NCBI RefSeq assembly: GCF_013401515.1
Contig: NZ_CP058529.1
Location: forward strand, 1,612,001 to 1,676,000
Direction: 5' to 3'
Length of the DNA stretch: 64,000 nt
Origin: Halorarum halophilum
Lineage (GTDB): Archaea > Halobacteriota > Halobacteria > Halobacteriales > Haloferacaceae
The position numbers and the translations under genes are program-made. The notes beneath the pieces are model-generated. The model was given only the letters and a program-made list of their open reading frames with translations, had not been told where the DNA came from and did not search any database. This document shows positions 9,927 to 17,999 of this stretch, in pieces. The stretch's first letter is position 1. Each line of letters opens with the position of its first letter.

Positions 9927-10781
9927 TTACTCGTCCCCGGCACTGCCAGTGTCGGGTTCGGGCGTGGCGGGGTCGTCGATCGGCAGCAGCCCGGTCGCCA
10001 TCAGCCGGCGGACGATCGTGACGAGCCCGTTGTCGAACCCCCGGCCGAACACCGCCTGCTCGTCCATCCGGTTCCCCGCATCGTCCTTGTGGGTCGAACT
10101 CACCAGGATCGTGCTCCGATCGACGAGCAGGAGCCGGCTGATCTCCGTGTCGTCGGAGGCCATGCTCGACTCGCTCAGCCACTCCAGCCCGGAGACGAAC
10201 ACCTCCGCGTCGGGAAGCGCCTCCTCGACCACCTCCTGTAACCCGGGGGCGATGGTCCCGATGACGATATCGACGCCCCGTTCCTGAGCCGCCAGTATCC
10301 GGTCGAGCAGCTTGTCGGTGAGCACCCCCTCGTGTCCGACGACGAGGACGAGCTCCCGGTCGGCTTCGTCGATCAGTTGCGTCGTCCGGTTCGCGATCGC
10401 CGACTCCCCCGAGAGCGACCAGACCTCGTGCGTGGTCGACGATTCGGCTTCCACCGTCACCGGTTCGATACCGCCGAGCGTCTCCCGAAGCGTTTCGGTT
10501 CGCTCCTCGTACTCGGTCCGGAGCGTCCCGGCCGCCTCGTCTATCGAGACGGCGCGGAACTGCTGAGGGCTCGAGTGCTGCACTTCGACGAGTCCCTTCG
10601 TTTCGAGCACCCGGATGGCATCGTAGACGCGGGTTCGAGGGACCTCCGAGATCTCGCTGATCTCCTTCGCCGTCCCCCCCGAAATCCGTGAAAGCGCCAC
10701 GAACGACTTCGCTTCGTACTCCTTGAGCCCGAGCTGCTGAAGCAGTTCGACTGCCTGCTGTTGATTCGTGAGTTCATTCAT
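9927..10781 (-). CDS. TrmB-family transcriptional regulator (intact copy)
   Basis: 284 aa from ATG 10781. The N-terminal winged helix (about residues 10-80: LGLKEYEAKSFVAL, then SEVPRTRVYDAIRVLETKGLVEV) is the TrmB DNA-binding domain. A helical linker (about 85-105) leads to a C-terminal effector domain (about 120-260) of the PLD-like/TrmB C type. Haloarchaeal TrmB proteins control sugar metabolism, but the ligand of this one cannot be read from sequence. It faces a related, decayed TrmB gene across about 390 bp. Its promoter is flanked by two perfect inverted repeats, which suggests autoregulation. Confidence 0.87.
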   Translation of the reverse strand: MNELTNQQQAVELLQQLGLKEYEAKSFVALSRISGGTAKEISEISEVPRTRVYDAIRVLETKGLVEVQHSSPQQFRAVSIDEAAGTLRTEYEERTETLRETLGGIEPVTVEAESSTTHEVWSLSGESAIANRTTQLIDEADRELVLVVGHEGVLTDKLLDRILAAQERGVDIVIGTIAPGLQEVVEEALPDAEVFVSGLEWLSESSMASDDTEISRLLLVDRSTILVSSTHKDDAGNRMDEQAVFGRGFDNGLVTIVRRLMATGLLPIDDPATPEPDTGSAGDE

Positions 10782-10807
10782 GGGTCCCAACCATTGCCAC
10801 CGGGAAA

Positions 10808-10857
10808 CCGGTAGCCTCGCTACCGGATATGTGCCCTAGCGGAAAGGGGTTTCCGCT
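10808..10857 (-). promoter_or_regulatory. Promoter of the intact TrmB gene with two perfect inverted repeats
   Basis: A TATA-like CACATATCC on the minus strand (10825-10833) lies about 47 nt before the ATG. Just downstream is a perfect inverted repeat, CCGGTAGC-ctc-GCTACCGG (10808-10826). Just upstream is a second one, AGCGGAAA-gggg-TTTCCGCT (10838-10857). Dyads on both sides of a TATA box are typical operator positions. The bound factor is unproven. Confidence 0.55.
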
Positions 10858-11090
10858 CCGGTATCGCGCCGGAGAGACGGGACTCGGAGCGGTCGATCGA
10901 CGGTTCCGTCCGGACCGTCGAGGTCGCACAGCAGCCGGCGTTCGAGTGTCACTGAGATAGTTAAAATACCAGCCGGCACATCGGTCCCAGTGAGCGCCTC
11001 TCAGACGGGTTGCGTCCGATTCACTCACATAATCACAATAAGGATAAAGGGCGTGGGTGGTAAGCAGGTACTGGCGCACGGTCACGGAAC

Positions 11091-11139
11091 GGGTCCCAAC
11101 CACTCTGTTACCGTGCGTCCGACCTACCCATCAGGGTAG
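11091..11139 (+). promoter_or_regulatory. Putative operator region of the broken TrmB gene
   Basis: CTACCC-atca-GGGTAG (11124-11139) is a perfect 6-bp dyad directly in front of the TATA-like GATTTAC, about 27 nt before the ATG at 11168. GGGTCCCAACCA (11091-11102) repeats exactly the 12 bases at 10782-10793, next to the other TrmB start. The remaining bases between the two genes (10858-11090) hold A/T-rich tracts near 10961 and 11030 but no credible gene. Confidence 0.4.
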
Positions 11140-11167
11140 ATTTACGGAGGAGGTCAGTGAGTTCACT

Positions 11168-11979
11168 ATGGTTTCCGACCCCTCGGACGAGCCGCGTTCC
11201 GTCGTGATCGAGCAACTGGAGGCATTCGGGTTGAGCGCCTACGCCGCGCGGACGTTCGTCGCGCTCGTCAGTTTGGGGGAAGGGACAGCGCAGGACGTGA
11301 GCGACGTGTCCGACGTTCCCCGGACGCGCGTGTACGACGCGGTCGAGGAACTTCGGAGTCGGGGACTCGTCGACGTACAGCAGTCGACGCCCAAGCGGTT
11401 CTGGGCAATCTCGGCGGAGACGACCGGACGGCAGTTCGAGCGGGAGTACACGGACCGGGCGAACAGTTGATGGAGGCGCTCGACTCGCTCGAATCGGTCC
11501 ACCGGACGGAGGAACAACGCGGCGTCTGGACCGTCACGGGACGCGACACCGTCACCGGTCGGGTGCTCGACTTCATCGAGGCGGCAGAGGAGGAGGTGGT
11601 CTACATGACCGTCGGCGACCTGCTCACGCACGAGATCGTCGAGCAGCTGCGAGCCGCGAGCGAGCGCGGCGTCTCCATCAGGATCGCGAGCATGTCGCGG
11701 ACCGCCGAGGACGACATCCGCGAGGAGGTGCCCGACGCCGAGGTGTTCGAATCGCTGTGGAACTGGTCGGACACGCCCACGGGGCGGCTTCTCATGGTGG
11801 ACGAGGATCGGACGCTCGTGAGCGTGCTCGTCCAGGGGTCCGGCGATCGGCCGTCGGAGGCCCGGGACGAGACGGCGATCTGAGGGTCGGGCGAGACCAA
11901 CAGTCTCGTGACCGTGCTGAAGGCGGTGTTCACGTGGCAACTCGACGGGGATCGTGACCGAGGGTCGGGCGCGCTGTGA
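11168..11979 (+). pseudogene. TrmB-family regulator disrupted by a frameshift and an in-frame stop
   Basis: The first part (11168-11470) encodes the winged helix (LEAFGLSAYAARTFVAL, then SDVPRTRVYDAVEELRSRGLVDV) and ends EYTDRANS at a TGA. Re-reading one G at 11461 (a -1 shift) gives EYTDRAEQLMEALDSLESV, which aligns with EYEERTETLRETLGGIEPV of the neighbouring intact paralogue. The second part then runs to a TGA at 11881. Translation past that stop continues GSGETNSLVTVLKAVF to 11979, matching the paralogue's GRGFDNGLVTIVRRLM. There are therefore two lesions in one gene. It may be a pseudogene, a recoded gene or (less likely, given two sites) sequencing error. The winged helix alone could still be made. 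Confidence 0.8.
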
Positions 11980-12110
11980 CTCGGATGGTCACAAAACACC
12001 TATGTGTCTCGGTAGCATGGGAATACTGCGGCGAATCAGCGGGCGACAGCGGTCATCTTCTCGCGACCGTGCGAACGGGAGGACGGCCCTGACCGGAGGA
12101 AACGCGAGCC

Positions 12111-12488
12111 ATGAGCGAGGACAAGCCATACCGGGACGTGGGTACGCTGGGCCCAGAATCGACTGGGCACCCGGATCCCGACGTCACCACTGTACGGACC
12201 GACTGGAGAGCCACGGGGCAACCGAGTATCGCGGTCGTGGAGGCCGTCGCCGAGGCGACCGACCGCGACCCGCTCGACGTCGCGTCCCTGTACGACCACC
12301 TGGACACCGACGCCCTCGACGCGCTCGTCGCGTCGCCGGAGGACGGTACCGGGGCGGACGTTCGCGTATCGTTCACCTACGACGGGGTTCGCGTTCTCGT
12401 CGAGGGGACCGGCGAAATCACGGCGTTCGTCGATTCCAGTCGAGGTGAGCGATCGGATCAGAGTCTCGGAGGCGTCGACTCAGGGTAG
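12111..12488 (+). CDS. HalOD1 output-domain protein
   Basis: 125 aa. After a variable N-terminal 35 residues, residues about 38-110 match the haloarchaeal output domain HalOD1: SIAVVEAVAEATDRDPLDVASLYDH, then DTDALDALV and a terminal VSFTYDGVRVLVEG. The domain is found alone or fused to receiver domains in haloarchaea and is presumed to act in signalling. It has no known enzymatic activity. A GGAGGA sequence lies about 10 nt before the ATG, so this transcript may be leadered. The 3' end overlaps the convergent wHTH gene by 9 bp. Confidence 0.83.
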   Translation: MSEDKPYRDVGTLGPESTGHPDPDVTTVRTDWRATGQPSIAVVEAVAEATDRDPLDVASLYDHLDTDALDALVASPEDGTGADVRVSFTYDGVRVLVEGTGEITAFVDSSRGERSDQSLGGVDSG

Positions 12489-12815
12489 TTCGTCGCCGAC
12501 GAAGCGGACGAGTTTCTCAAGTCGGGGCGTGACGTAGTAGCGAACGGTGGCGCTGCGGACGTCGTAGTCGACGACGCCGGCCTCGGCCAACTTCGGGAGG
12601 TGGACGTGCAGTAACTCGATCCCGAGTTGCTCGCCGTTCGCGTACCGAGCGCGGTCAGAAGCGGGCCGACCACCGACGATGACGTCGATCAGTTCCTCGA
12701 GGCGAACGCCCGTCTCACCGTTCTCGATCAGGTACTGGAGGACCCGCCGTCTGGTCCGGTCGGTAGCCAGTTCTAGCGCGCGTTCGGTCGATATCACGTG
12801 CGTCTCGGTAGCCAT
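12480..12815 (-). CDS. Haloarchaeal winged-helix protein, DUF7344-like
   Basis: 111 aa from the ATG at 12815; upstream in-frame ATGs exist but the domain starts after this one. It reads STERALELATDRTRRRVLQYLIEN, then a helix pair and HVHLPKLAEAGVVDYDVRSATVRYY, the wing of a small wHTH domain of the kind annotated DUF7344 in haloarchaea. It is likely a DNA-binding regulator. The gene ends inside the convergent HalOD1 gene, so the two are physically coupled. The 215 bp upstream (12816-13030) hold no further gene that I can support. Confidence 0.75.
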   Translation of the reverse strand: MATETHVISTERALELATDRTRRRVLQYLIENGETGVRLEELIDVIVGGRPASDRARYANGEQLGIELLHVHLPKLAEAGVVDYDVRSATVRYYVTPRLEKLVRFVGDELP

Positions 12816-13030
12816 TGGTAGTCCCCCCATGTTCGAACGGGACTTCGACGGGTGTGAACATGGACGCGTCCTAGGTGCACTCACAGGCCGAAACTACCGT
12901 CGTTGACCCGGATCGTCACGACATCGAGGAGAGCCCGTGCTCGGCCCGCGACGGTCGGGCTCGTCGCTCCCTCCGGAACCGGCGTCCGCCACCCACTGGG
13001 AGGCGCGTGTGACCGACGACGCCCGCCGAC

Positions 13031-13960
13031 TCAGAACACGCCGAGCACGAAGCCGGCCCCCATGAGGACGAGGACGGCCGCCGAGACGGTCGGGAAGTGC
13101 TCGGCGTAGCGCTCCATCCGCTCCTCGAAGCGCTCGTAGCCCGCGACGAGCAGCAGCGTGAGCGCCGTGATGACGACGACGACCGTGCCGGCGTACGCCA
13201 GCATGAGGCCGAGGCAGTGGTCGGTACCCGCGCAGATGGCGATGATCTCGAACTCCTCCTCGTGGGCGAACCCGAGCACGAACGCCGAGACGGCGATGCC
13301 GGAGAGCCCCTCGTCCGCGGAGAGTTCCTCGTGCGAGTGGCCGGCGTGGTCGTGGGAGTGACCGTCCCCGTCGCCGACGAACGGGAGCGCCGACGCGAGG
13401 CGGGCGAGGAGTCCGCCGCGGGAGCGGTCGTGGTTCGCGTGGTCGTGGGAGCGACCGCGTCCCCCGGCTGGCGCGACGGTCACGCTGTCGTGTAGCCGGC
13501 CGGGACCGGTCGCAGCGGCTTCGTGACTGTCGTGCTCGTGGGACCGTTCGTGATCGTGGCCGTCCGAGTGCTCGTTGTCGTGCCCGTGGGAGTGACCCTC
13601 CCCGTCCCCGTGGGAGTGGCCGCCGCCGCGGTACTCGCGAACGCCGAGGAGGATCAGCAGGACGCCGGCGAACACGCCGATGGCGGAGCCGACGGGGACC
13701 CCCGCGACGTGGAGGGGTTCGCTCAACCCCCGGAGGTCGAGTCGCGCCTTCAGGAGGAAGAACGCGCCGACGACGACGAGGCTCGAGATCAGGTGGCCGA
13801 CGCCGATGACGAGCCCCGCGATCAGGCCCGCCAGCCAGGCGTTCGTCCTGTCGAAGGCGTAAGCGGCGGCGACCGGCCAGCCGTGGCCCGGTTCCGCGCC
13901 GTGGACCGCGCCGAGCGCGAGCGCCCCGAGCAGGAGTCCCGGCGCGACGTCGTGGAGCAT
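13031..13960 (-). CDS. NicO-family nickel/cobalt transporter with large His-rich loop
   Basis: 309 aa. The first helix has HGAEPGHGW, and a second motif is GLIAGLVIGVGHLISSL; these resemble the His motifs of the NicO (RcnA/HoxN-like) family. A cytoplasmic or external loop of about 110 residues (about 115-225) carries some 20 His, mostly in HSH, HDH or HGH runs. Three more helices follow, with GFAHEEEFEIIAICAG. It should move Ni(II) or Co(II), probably as an exporter by similarity to RcnA, but import is possible. It is divergent from nikR, which strongly suggests nickel control. Confidence 0.86.
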   Translation of the reverse strand: MLHDVAPGLLLGALALGAVHGAEPGHGWPVAAAYAFDRTNAWLAGLIAGLVIGVGHLISSLVVVGAFFLLKARLDLRGLSEPLHVAGVPVGSAIGVFAGVLLILLGVREYRGGGHSHGDGEGHSHGHDNEHSDGHDHERSHEHDSHEAAATGPGRLHDSVTVAPAGGRGRSHDHANHDRSRGGLLARLASALPFVGDGDGHSHDHAGHSHEELSADEGLSGIAVSAFVLGFAHEEEFEIIAICAGTDHCLGLMLAYAGTVVVVITALTLLLVAGYERFEERMERYAEHFPTVSAAVLVLMGAGFVLGVF

Positions 13961-14061
13961 GGCCGGAAGTGGTCGCCGGGTACCTAAATCGGCTGTTATG
14001 AACCGAACGGGGGGACCGTAATACCGAAACGCGGAACCGGCGCCGGTGCGGAGGGGCGACC
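13961..14061. promoter_or_regulatory. nicO/nikR divergent control region
   Basis: The minus-strand box ATTTAG (13984-13989) is 27 nt before the nicO ATG. On the plus strand an A/T-rich CGTAATAC (14017-14024) precedes nikR. GTTATG (13995-14000) and GTAATAC (14018-14024) form an imperfect, widely spaced dyad that is a candidate NikR operator. The match to the bacterial GTATGA-type consensus is only partial. Confidence 0.4.
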
Positions 14062-14460
14062 ATGCGGACGAGTCTGAACGTTCCCGACGGGGCGCTCGCG
14101 GAGTTCGACGCCGTCGCGGAGGCCGAGGGGTTCGAGTCGCGTTCCCGGGCGGTCCGGGAGGCGATGGCCGAATACGTCGAGCGCCACAGCCGGCTGGAGG
14201 GGGCGACCGGGGAGGTCGCCGCGGTCGTCGCGTTCGACTACGTCCACGACGAGGTCATCCGCGACCTCCACGACGTCCAGCACGAGTACCAGGACGTGCT
14301 CACGACGACCTCGCACGTCCACCAGGACGGCTGGTGCCTGGAGACCGTGTTCTGCCAGGGCGACGTAGGGCGCGTCCGCGAACTGGTGTACCGCCTCCGC
14401 GACTTCGACGCCGTTCGGCGCGTTCGCGTCCTCTCGCTCGTCGACGGGGACGACCGGTAG
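14062..14460 (+). CDS. nikR: Nickel-responsive regulator NikR
   Basis: 132 aa, the usual NikR length. An N-terminal ribbon-helix-helix (MRTSLNVPDGALAEFDAVAE, about residues 1-45) is followed by an ACT-like metal-binding domain. The four high-affinity nickel ligands are all present as His74, His85, His87 and Cys92 (HDVQHEY, SHVHQDGWC). It should be a tetramer that represses its targets when Ni(II) is bound. The obvious target is the divergent NicO transporter gene. Confidence 0.94.
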   Translation: MRTSLNVPDGALAEFDAVAEAEGFESRSRAVREAMAEYVERHSRLEGATGEVAAVVAFDYVHDEVIRDLHDVQHEYQDVLTTTSHVHQDGWCLETVFCQGDVGRVRELVYRLRDFDAVRRVRVLSLVDGDDR

Positions 14461-14492
14461 TCCGTTCGAACTTGGGTGCGGCCGGTGCCCGG

Positions 14493-14702
14493 CTACGGCC
14501 GGTCGTTACGGTTCGCTCCCTGCTCGCCCCCGTCCGCGCTGCGCCCGTCCAGATCCTTCCGTGCGGCGCGTTCGGCGGACGAGCGGTCGGTGACGTTCGT
14601 CGCGTCCCGCTTCCGCTCGTCCCGAACGAACGCGTACAGGACGAGCGGCGCGCCGATGGCGAACACCAGGAACAGCAGGAGCAACGCGGCCTCGGCGGCC
14701 AT
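14493..14702 (-). CDS. Small membrane protein of unknown function
   Basis: 69 aa. One N-terminal hydrophobic helix (about residues 5-24: ALLLLFLVFAIGAPLVLYAF) is followed by a hydrophilic tail of mixed charge. The ATG is directly adjacent to the stop codon of the upstream Zn-ribbon gene, so the two form a bicistronic unit. I do not recognise a family. The tight linkage and sensible codon use make it a real gene. Confidence 0.65.
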   Translation of the reverse strand: MAAEAALLLLFLVFAIGAPLVLYAFVRDERKRDATNVTDRSSAERAARKDLDGRSADGGEQGANRNDRP

Positions 14703-14924
14703 CTACCCGAAGAACACGTCCACGAGGTCGCTCCCCGAGGAGCCGACGTCGCGGTAGAGCTCCGAGTAGCCGCAGTTCGTGCAGGAGACGACCCGGAACT
14801 TGTTCGTCTGGATGTCGAACATCTTCGACAGGCCGCCGCCCGTGGTCGAGATGCTCCCGACCTCGGCGTCCATGTGTCCGCACTTCGGGCAGCCGTCGTC
14901 GCGCGTGGAGGGCTCGGATGCCAT
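14703..14924 (-). CDS. Zn-ribbon nucleic-acid-binding-type protein (DUF2082-like)
   Basis: 73 aa from ATG 14924. CPKCGHMD (residues 12-19) and CTNCGYSELY (about 49-58) form a four-Cys zinc ribbon. Between them is GGGLSKMFDIQTNKF, the conserved linker of the PF09855 (DUF2082) family, often described as nucleic-acid-binding. A minus-strand AAAACTTATC box about 30 nt upstream marks a promoter. The small membrane protein follows with no spacing. Confidence 0.8.
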   Translation of the reverse strand: MASEPSTRDDGCPKCGHMDAEVGSISTTGGGLSKMFDIQTNKFRVVSCTNCGYSELYRDVGSSGSDLVDVFFG

Positions 14925-14989
14925 GGTTCCGCGTTTCCTGTGAGGTGGGATAAGTTTTGGGCGTTCCTCGATGGGGGCGGGCCGTCGAA

Positions 14990-16039
14990 TCACCCCGAGA
15001 GTGAGTTGTTCGCGACCCGGTTCCCCGACGACCTGACGACCGACACGCCGCGGGCGTTCTCCGAGCCGACGTTCCCGACGACCTCGTTGCGGTCGCTCGA
15101 TATCAGGAGGATCGCCGTGTCGCCGCTCCCGCGGACGGTGTTCTCAGTGACCCGGTTCCCGTCGCAGGAGCGGAGGCGGACGCCCACCCGGTTCGACGCG
15201 GCGACGCTGTTCGAGACGACGTTCCCGTTCGAGCGGTCGGCGAGGAAGACCCCGTAGAACCGGTTCGAGACCCGGTTGTCGACGACTCGGTTCCCGGTCG
15301 AGCCCGACAGCCAGACGCCGGCGATCCGGTTTCCGTTCGCGGTGGTCCGGGTCACGACGTTGTCGTGGACGCCGATCAGGACGACGCCGAACTCGTTGTT
15401 CGACGCGGTGTTGTTCACCAGCGTGTTGTTCCGGACGCCGCCCTCGACGAGGTGGATGCCGTACAGCGCGTTGTCGGACGCGACGTTATTCGCCAGCGTG
15501 TTGTTCGCGCTCGATTCGAGGAGCGAGATGCCCCGGAGCCTGTTCTCGCGGGCGACGTTGTCCGCAACGCGGACGTCGCGGGCGTTCAACAGCGACAGTC
15601 CGACCCGGTTGTTCGCGGTCGTCGTCCCGACGACTGCGCCGCCCTCGACCCCGATGAAGCGGACGCCGTCGTCCCAGTCGGAGACCGTCGCGTTCCGCAC
15701 GGTCACGTTCGAGAGGCGGTCGTCCCCGTCGGCCCGGACGACGACCCCCGCGGTTCCGAACGTCCCGACGCCGTCGATACGGTGGCCGCCGCCGTCGAGG
15801 ACGACGTCGCTCGACCTGATTCGGATGCACGTGGACGCCTCGCTGTCGGTGAGGTTCGCGGCGAGTTCGTAGCTTCCCGGTCGGGTGATCTCCGTACAGG
15901 AGTCGATCGTCGTCGCCTAGCGGGAGTCGGGTGCCGACCCGTCGGAGCGAAGCAGGGACGGGGCGCCGACGGCGCTCACGGACACGAGCACCAGCGCCAG
16001 CACGACCGCGCCCGAACGGACGGCGTCGACGTCGGGCAT
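14990..16039 (-). pseudogene. Secreted NosD-like right-handed beta-helix protein, interrupted by an in-frame TAG
   Basis: One reading frame runs from ATG 16039 to 14990 (350 codons) and is broken only by TAG at 15917-15919. Before it lies a signal-peptide-like sequence (SGAVVLALVLVSVSAVGA). After it, ATTIDSCTEITRPGSYELA leads into a beta-helix of repeated units such as RVADNVARENRL and NTLANNVASDNALYGIHL, rich in Asn ladders as in NosD/CASH proteins. The mature domain has no good start of its own before GTG 15706. Possible explanations are a recent nonsense mutation, stop readthrough or a base-call error. The likely role was a cell-surface or copper/carbohydrate-related beta-helix protein; no precise function can be given. 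Confidence 0.75.
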
Positions 16040-16154
16040 CCCGTACGGGTTCGACGCGGACGTCGAAAGGTCTGACGCGAACCCCGTTCGAGTCCGACGC
16101 CCGACGGACCCTAGTTCGACTCGCTCGCTCGCTCGACTCTCCCTGTCTAGGACC

Positions 16155-17813
16155 CTACTCGCCGAACTGTTCGACCTCGCGCTCCCGGAGTTCGATGCGT
16201 CGCGTCTTCCCGGAGGAGGTCTTGGGGAGTTCGTCGACATACTCGACCCGGCGGGGATACTTGTACGGCGCCGTCTCCTCCTTCATGTACTCCTGCAACT
16301 CGCCGGTGAGGTCCTCCGAACCCGTGTAGCCGTCAGCGAGGACGACGTACGCCTTCACCACGTTCCCGCGCTCGTCGTGCGGTGACGCCACGGCCGCGGC
16401 CTCCGCGACCGCCTCGTGGCTCACCAGCGCGTCCTCCACCTCGAACGGACCGATGCGGTAGCCCGCCGAGAGGATGATGTCGTCCGCGCGACCCTCGAAG
16501 AAGAAGTAGCCGTCCTCGTCGCGGCTCGCGAGGTCGCCCGTCCGGTAGTAGTCGCCCGAGAACGTCTTCTCGTCGAGCCGGGGCTTCTCGAAGTAGCCGT
16601 CGAAGATGCCCGGGTTGCCGACCGGGACGGCGATCTCGCCGATCTCGCCAGTCTCGACCTCCGTCTCCTCCTGAGTGTCGATGATGGTCGTGCCGAGGCC
16701 GGGCGTCGGCTTGCCCATCGATCCCTCCTTCACGTCGATTCCGGGGTAGTTCGACACGAGCGCGACCGTCTCGGTCTGCCCGTAGCCGTCCCGCGGCGTG
16801 ATGTCGAAGGCGTCCTGGAGCGCCTCGATGGGCTCGCGGTTCAGCGGCTCGCCCGCCGAGAGCGCCTCCGTCAGGTCGAGGTCGTACCCGGAGAGGTCCG
16901 TCTGGGTGAACATCCGGTACTGGGTCGGCACGGCACACAGCCTGGTCACGCCCTCCCGCTCCATCACCGAGAGGAACTCGTCGGCGTCGAAGTCGCCCTC
17001 GTAGAGGAGCTGTGAGGCGCCCACCGTGAGCCCGACGCCGACCGGCGACCAGAACCACTTCGCCCAGCCGGTGCCGGTCGTGGCCCACAGGAACTCCTCG
17101 TCGAGGTCGACGTCTTCGGAGCCGTCGTCGCCCGGTACCGCGGTGCCCTCGGCGCTGACGCCCCACCAGTACGGCGCGTTCACCAGCTCGAAGGCGCGCA
17201 TCCAGCGGTGCCGGTGGAGCACCGGCTTCGGCTGGCCGGTAGTGCCGGAGGTGTAGTTGATGCTCATCGGGTCCTGGGCGCCCACGTCGGGGCCGTCGTG
17301 CTCGCCGGACTGCCCGTCGAGCAGGTCGGCGAACGACTCCCAGCCGTCCGCCTCGCCGTCGAGCACGATTCGCGTCTCCAGGGGCGCCTCGTCAAGGATG
17401 GGTTCGACCATGTCGGTCAGGTCGGCGTGGGCCACCATCGTCGTCGCCTCGCAGTCGTTCGCGCGGAACCCGAGGTCCTTCGGCTTGAGCATCGCCGAAC
17501 ACGGCACCAGCAGCGCGCCGCGCTTCAGGACGCCGAGCTGGATCGCGAAGGCGTCGGGGTGGCGCGGCAGCAGGTGCATCACGCGGTCGCCCTCGCCGAC
17601 GCCCAGGCCCGCCAGCGCGTTGGCGAAGCGGTTCGCGTCGCGCGCCACGTCGGCGTACGTCCGCTCCTCGCGCGTCCCCTCGTCGTCGAGGAACGTCACC
17701 GCCGTCCGGTCGCCGTGGGCCTCGGCGTGGCCCTCGACGACCGACGGGAGGTTGTAGTCGTCCGGGATGTCCCACTCGAACGTGGAGACCGCCTCCTCGT
17801 ACGAAACTGCCAT
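16155..17813 (-). CDS. AMP-forming acyl-CoA synthetase, medium-chain type
   Basis: 552 aa, normal for the family. The ANL core shows the P-loop-like YTSGTTGQPKPV (about residues 182-193), the adenylate motif DGYGQTE (about 345-351), YRTGDLA (about 422-428) and the C-terminal catalytic Lys in TSSGKTRR (about 537). It activates a carboxylic acid to acyl-AMP and then acyl-CoA, with the overall sequence closer to the ACSM/medium-chain or benzoate-type ligases than to acetyl-CoA synthetase. It is cytoplasmic. It is divergent from an aldo/keto reductase gene. Confidence 0.9.
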   Translation of the reverse strand: MAVSYEEAVSTFEWDIPDDYNLPSVVEGHAEAHGDRTAVTFLDDEGTREERTYADVARDANRFANALAGLGVGEGDRVMHLLPRHPDAFAIQLGVLKRGALLVPCSAMLKPKDLGFRANDCEATTMVAHADLTDMVEPILDEAPLETRIVLDGEADGWESFADLLDGQSGEHDGPDVGAQDPMSINYTSGTTGQPKPVLHRHRWMRAFELVNAPYWWGVSAEGTAVPGDDGSEDVDLDEEFLWATTGTGWAKWFWSPVGVGLTVGASQLLYEGDFDADEFLSVMEREGVTRLCAVPTQYRMFTQTDLSGYDLDLTEALSAGEPLNREPIEALQDAFDITPRDGYGQTETVALVSNYPGIDVKEGSMGKPTPGLGTTIIDTQEETEVETGEIGEIAVPVGNPGIFDGYFEKPRLDEKTFSGDYYRTGDLASRDEDGYFFFEGRADDIILSAGYRIGPFEVEDALVSHEAVAEAAAVASPHDERGNVVKAYVVLADGYTGSEDLTGELQEYMKEETAPYKYPRRVEYVDELPKTSSGKTRRIELREREVEQFGE

Positions 17814-17836
17814 GGGGGAGGGTGGAAACTGCGGAG

Positions 17837-17843
17837 GTTAATC
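17837..17843 (-). promoter_or_regulatory. TATA box of the acyl-CoA synthetase gene
   Basis: GATTAAC on the minus strand about 27 nt before the ATG at 17813. The divergent reductase has its own T-rich element, GCTTTTTCG (17968-17976), about 28 nt before its ATG. Confidence 0.5.
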
Positions 17844-17999
17844 GTTTGGGTCCCCCTGATTCGGTCGACGCTGGTTGCCAGCCAATCCACCCCTGCCGGA
17901 CGTGGGGTTGATCGAAGGCAGTCGAACGGATCGACACTCCCTGGACCCGCGGTCGCCCCGACGCCCGGCTTTTTCGTCCCGGAGGTCGACACCGCACCC

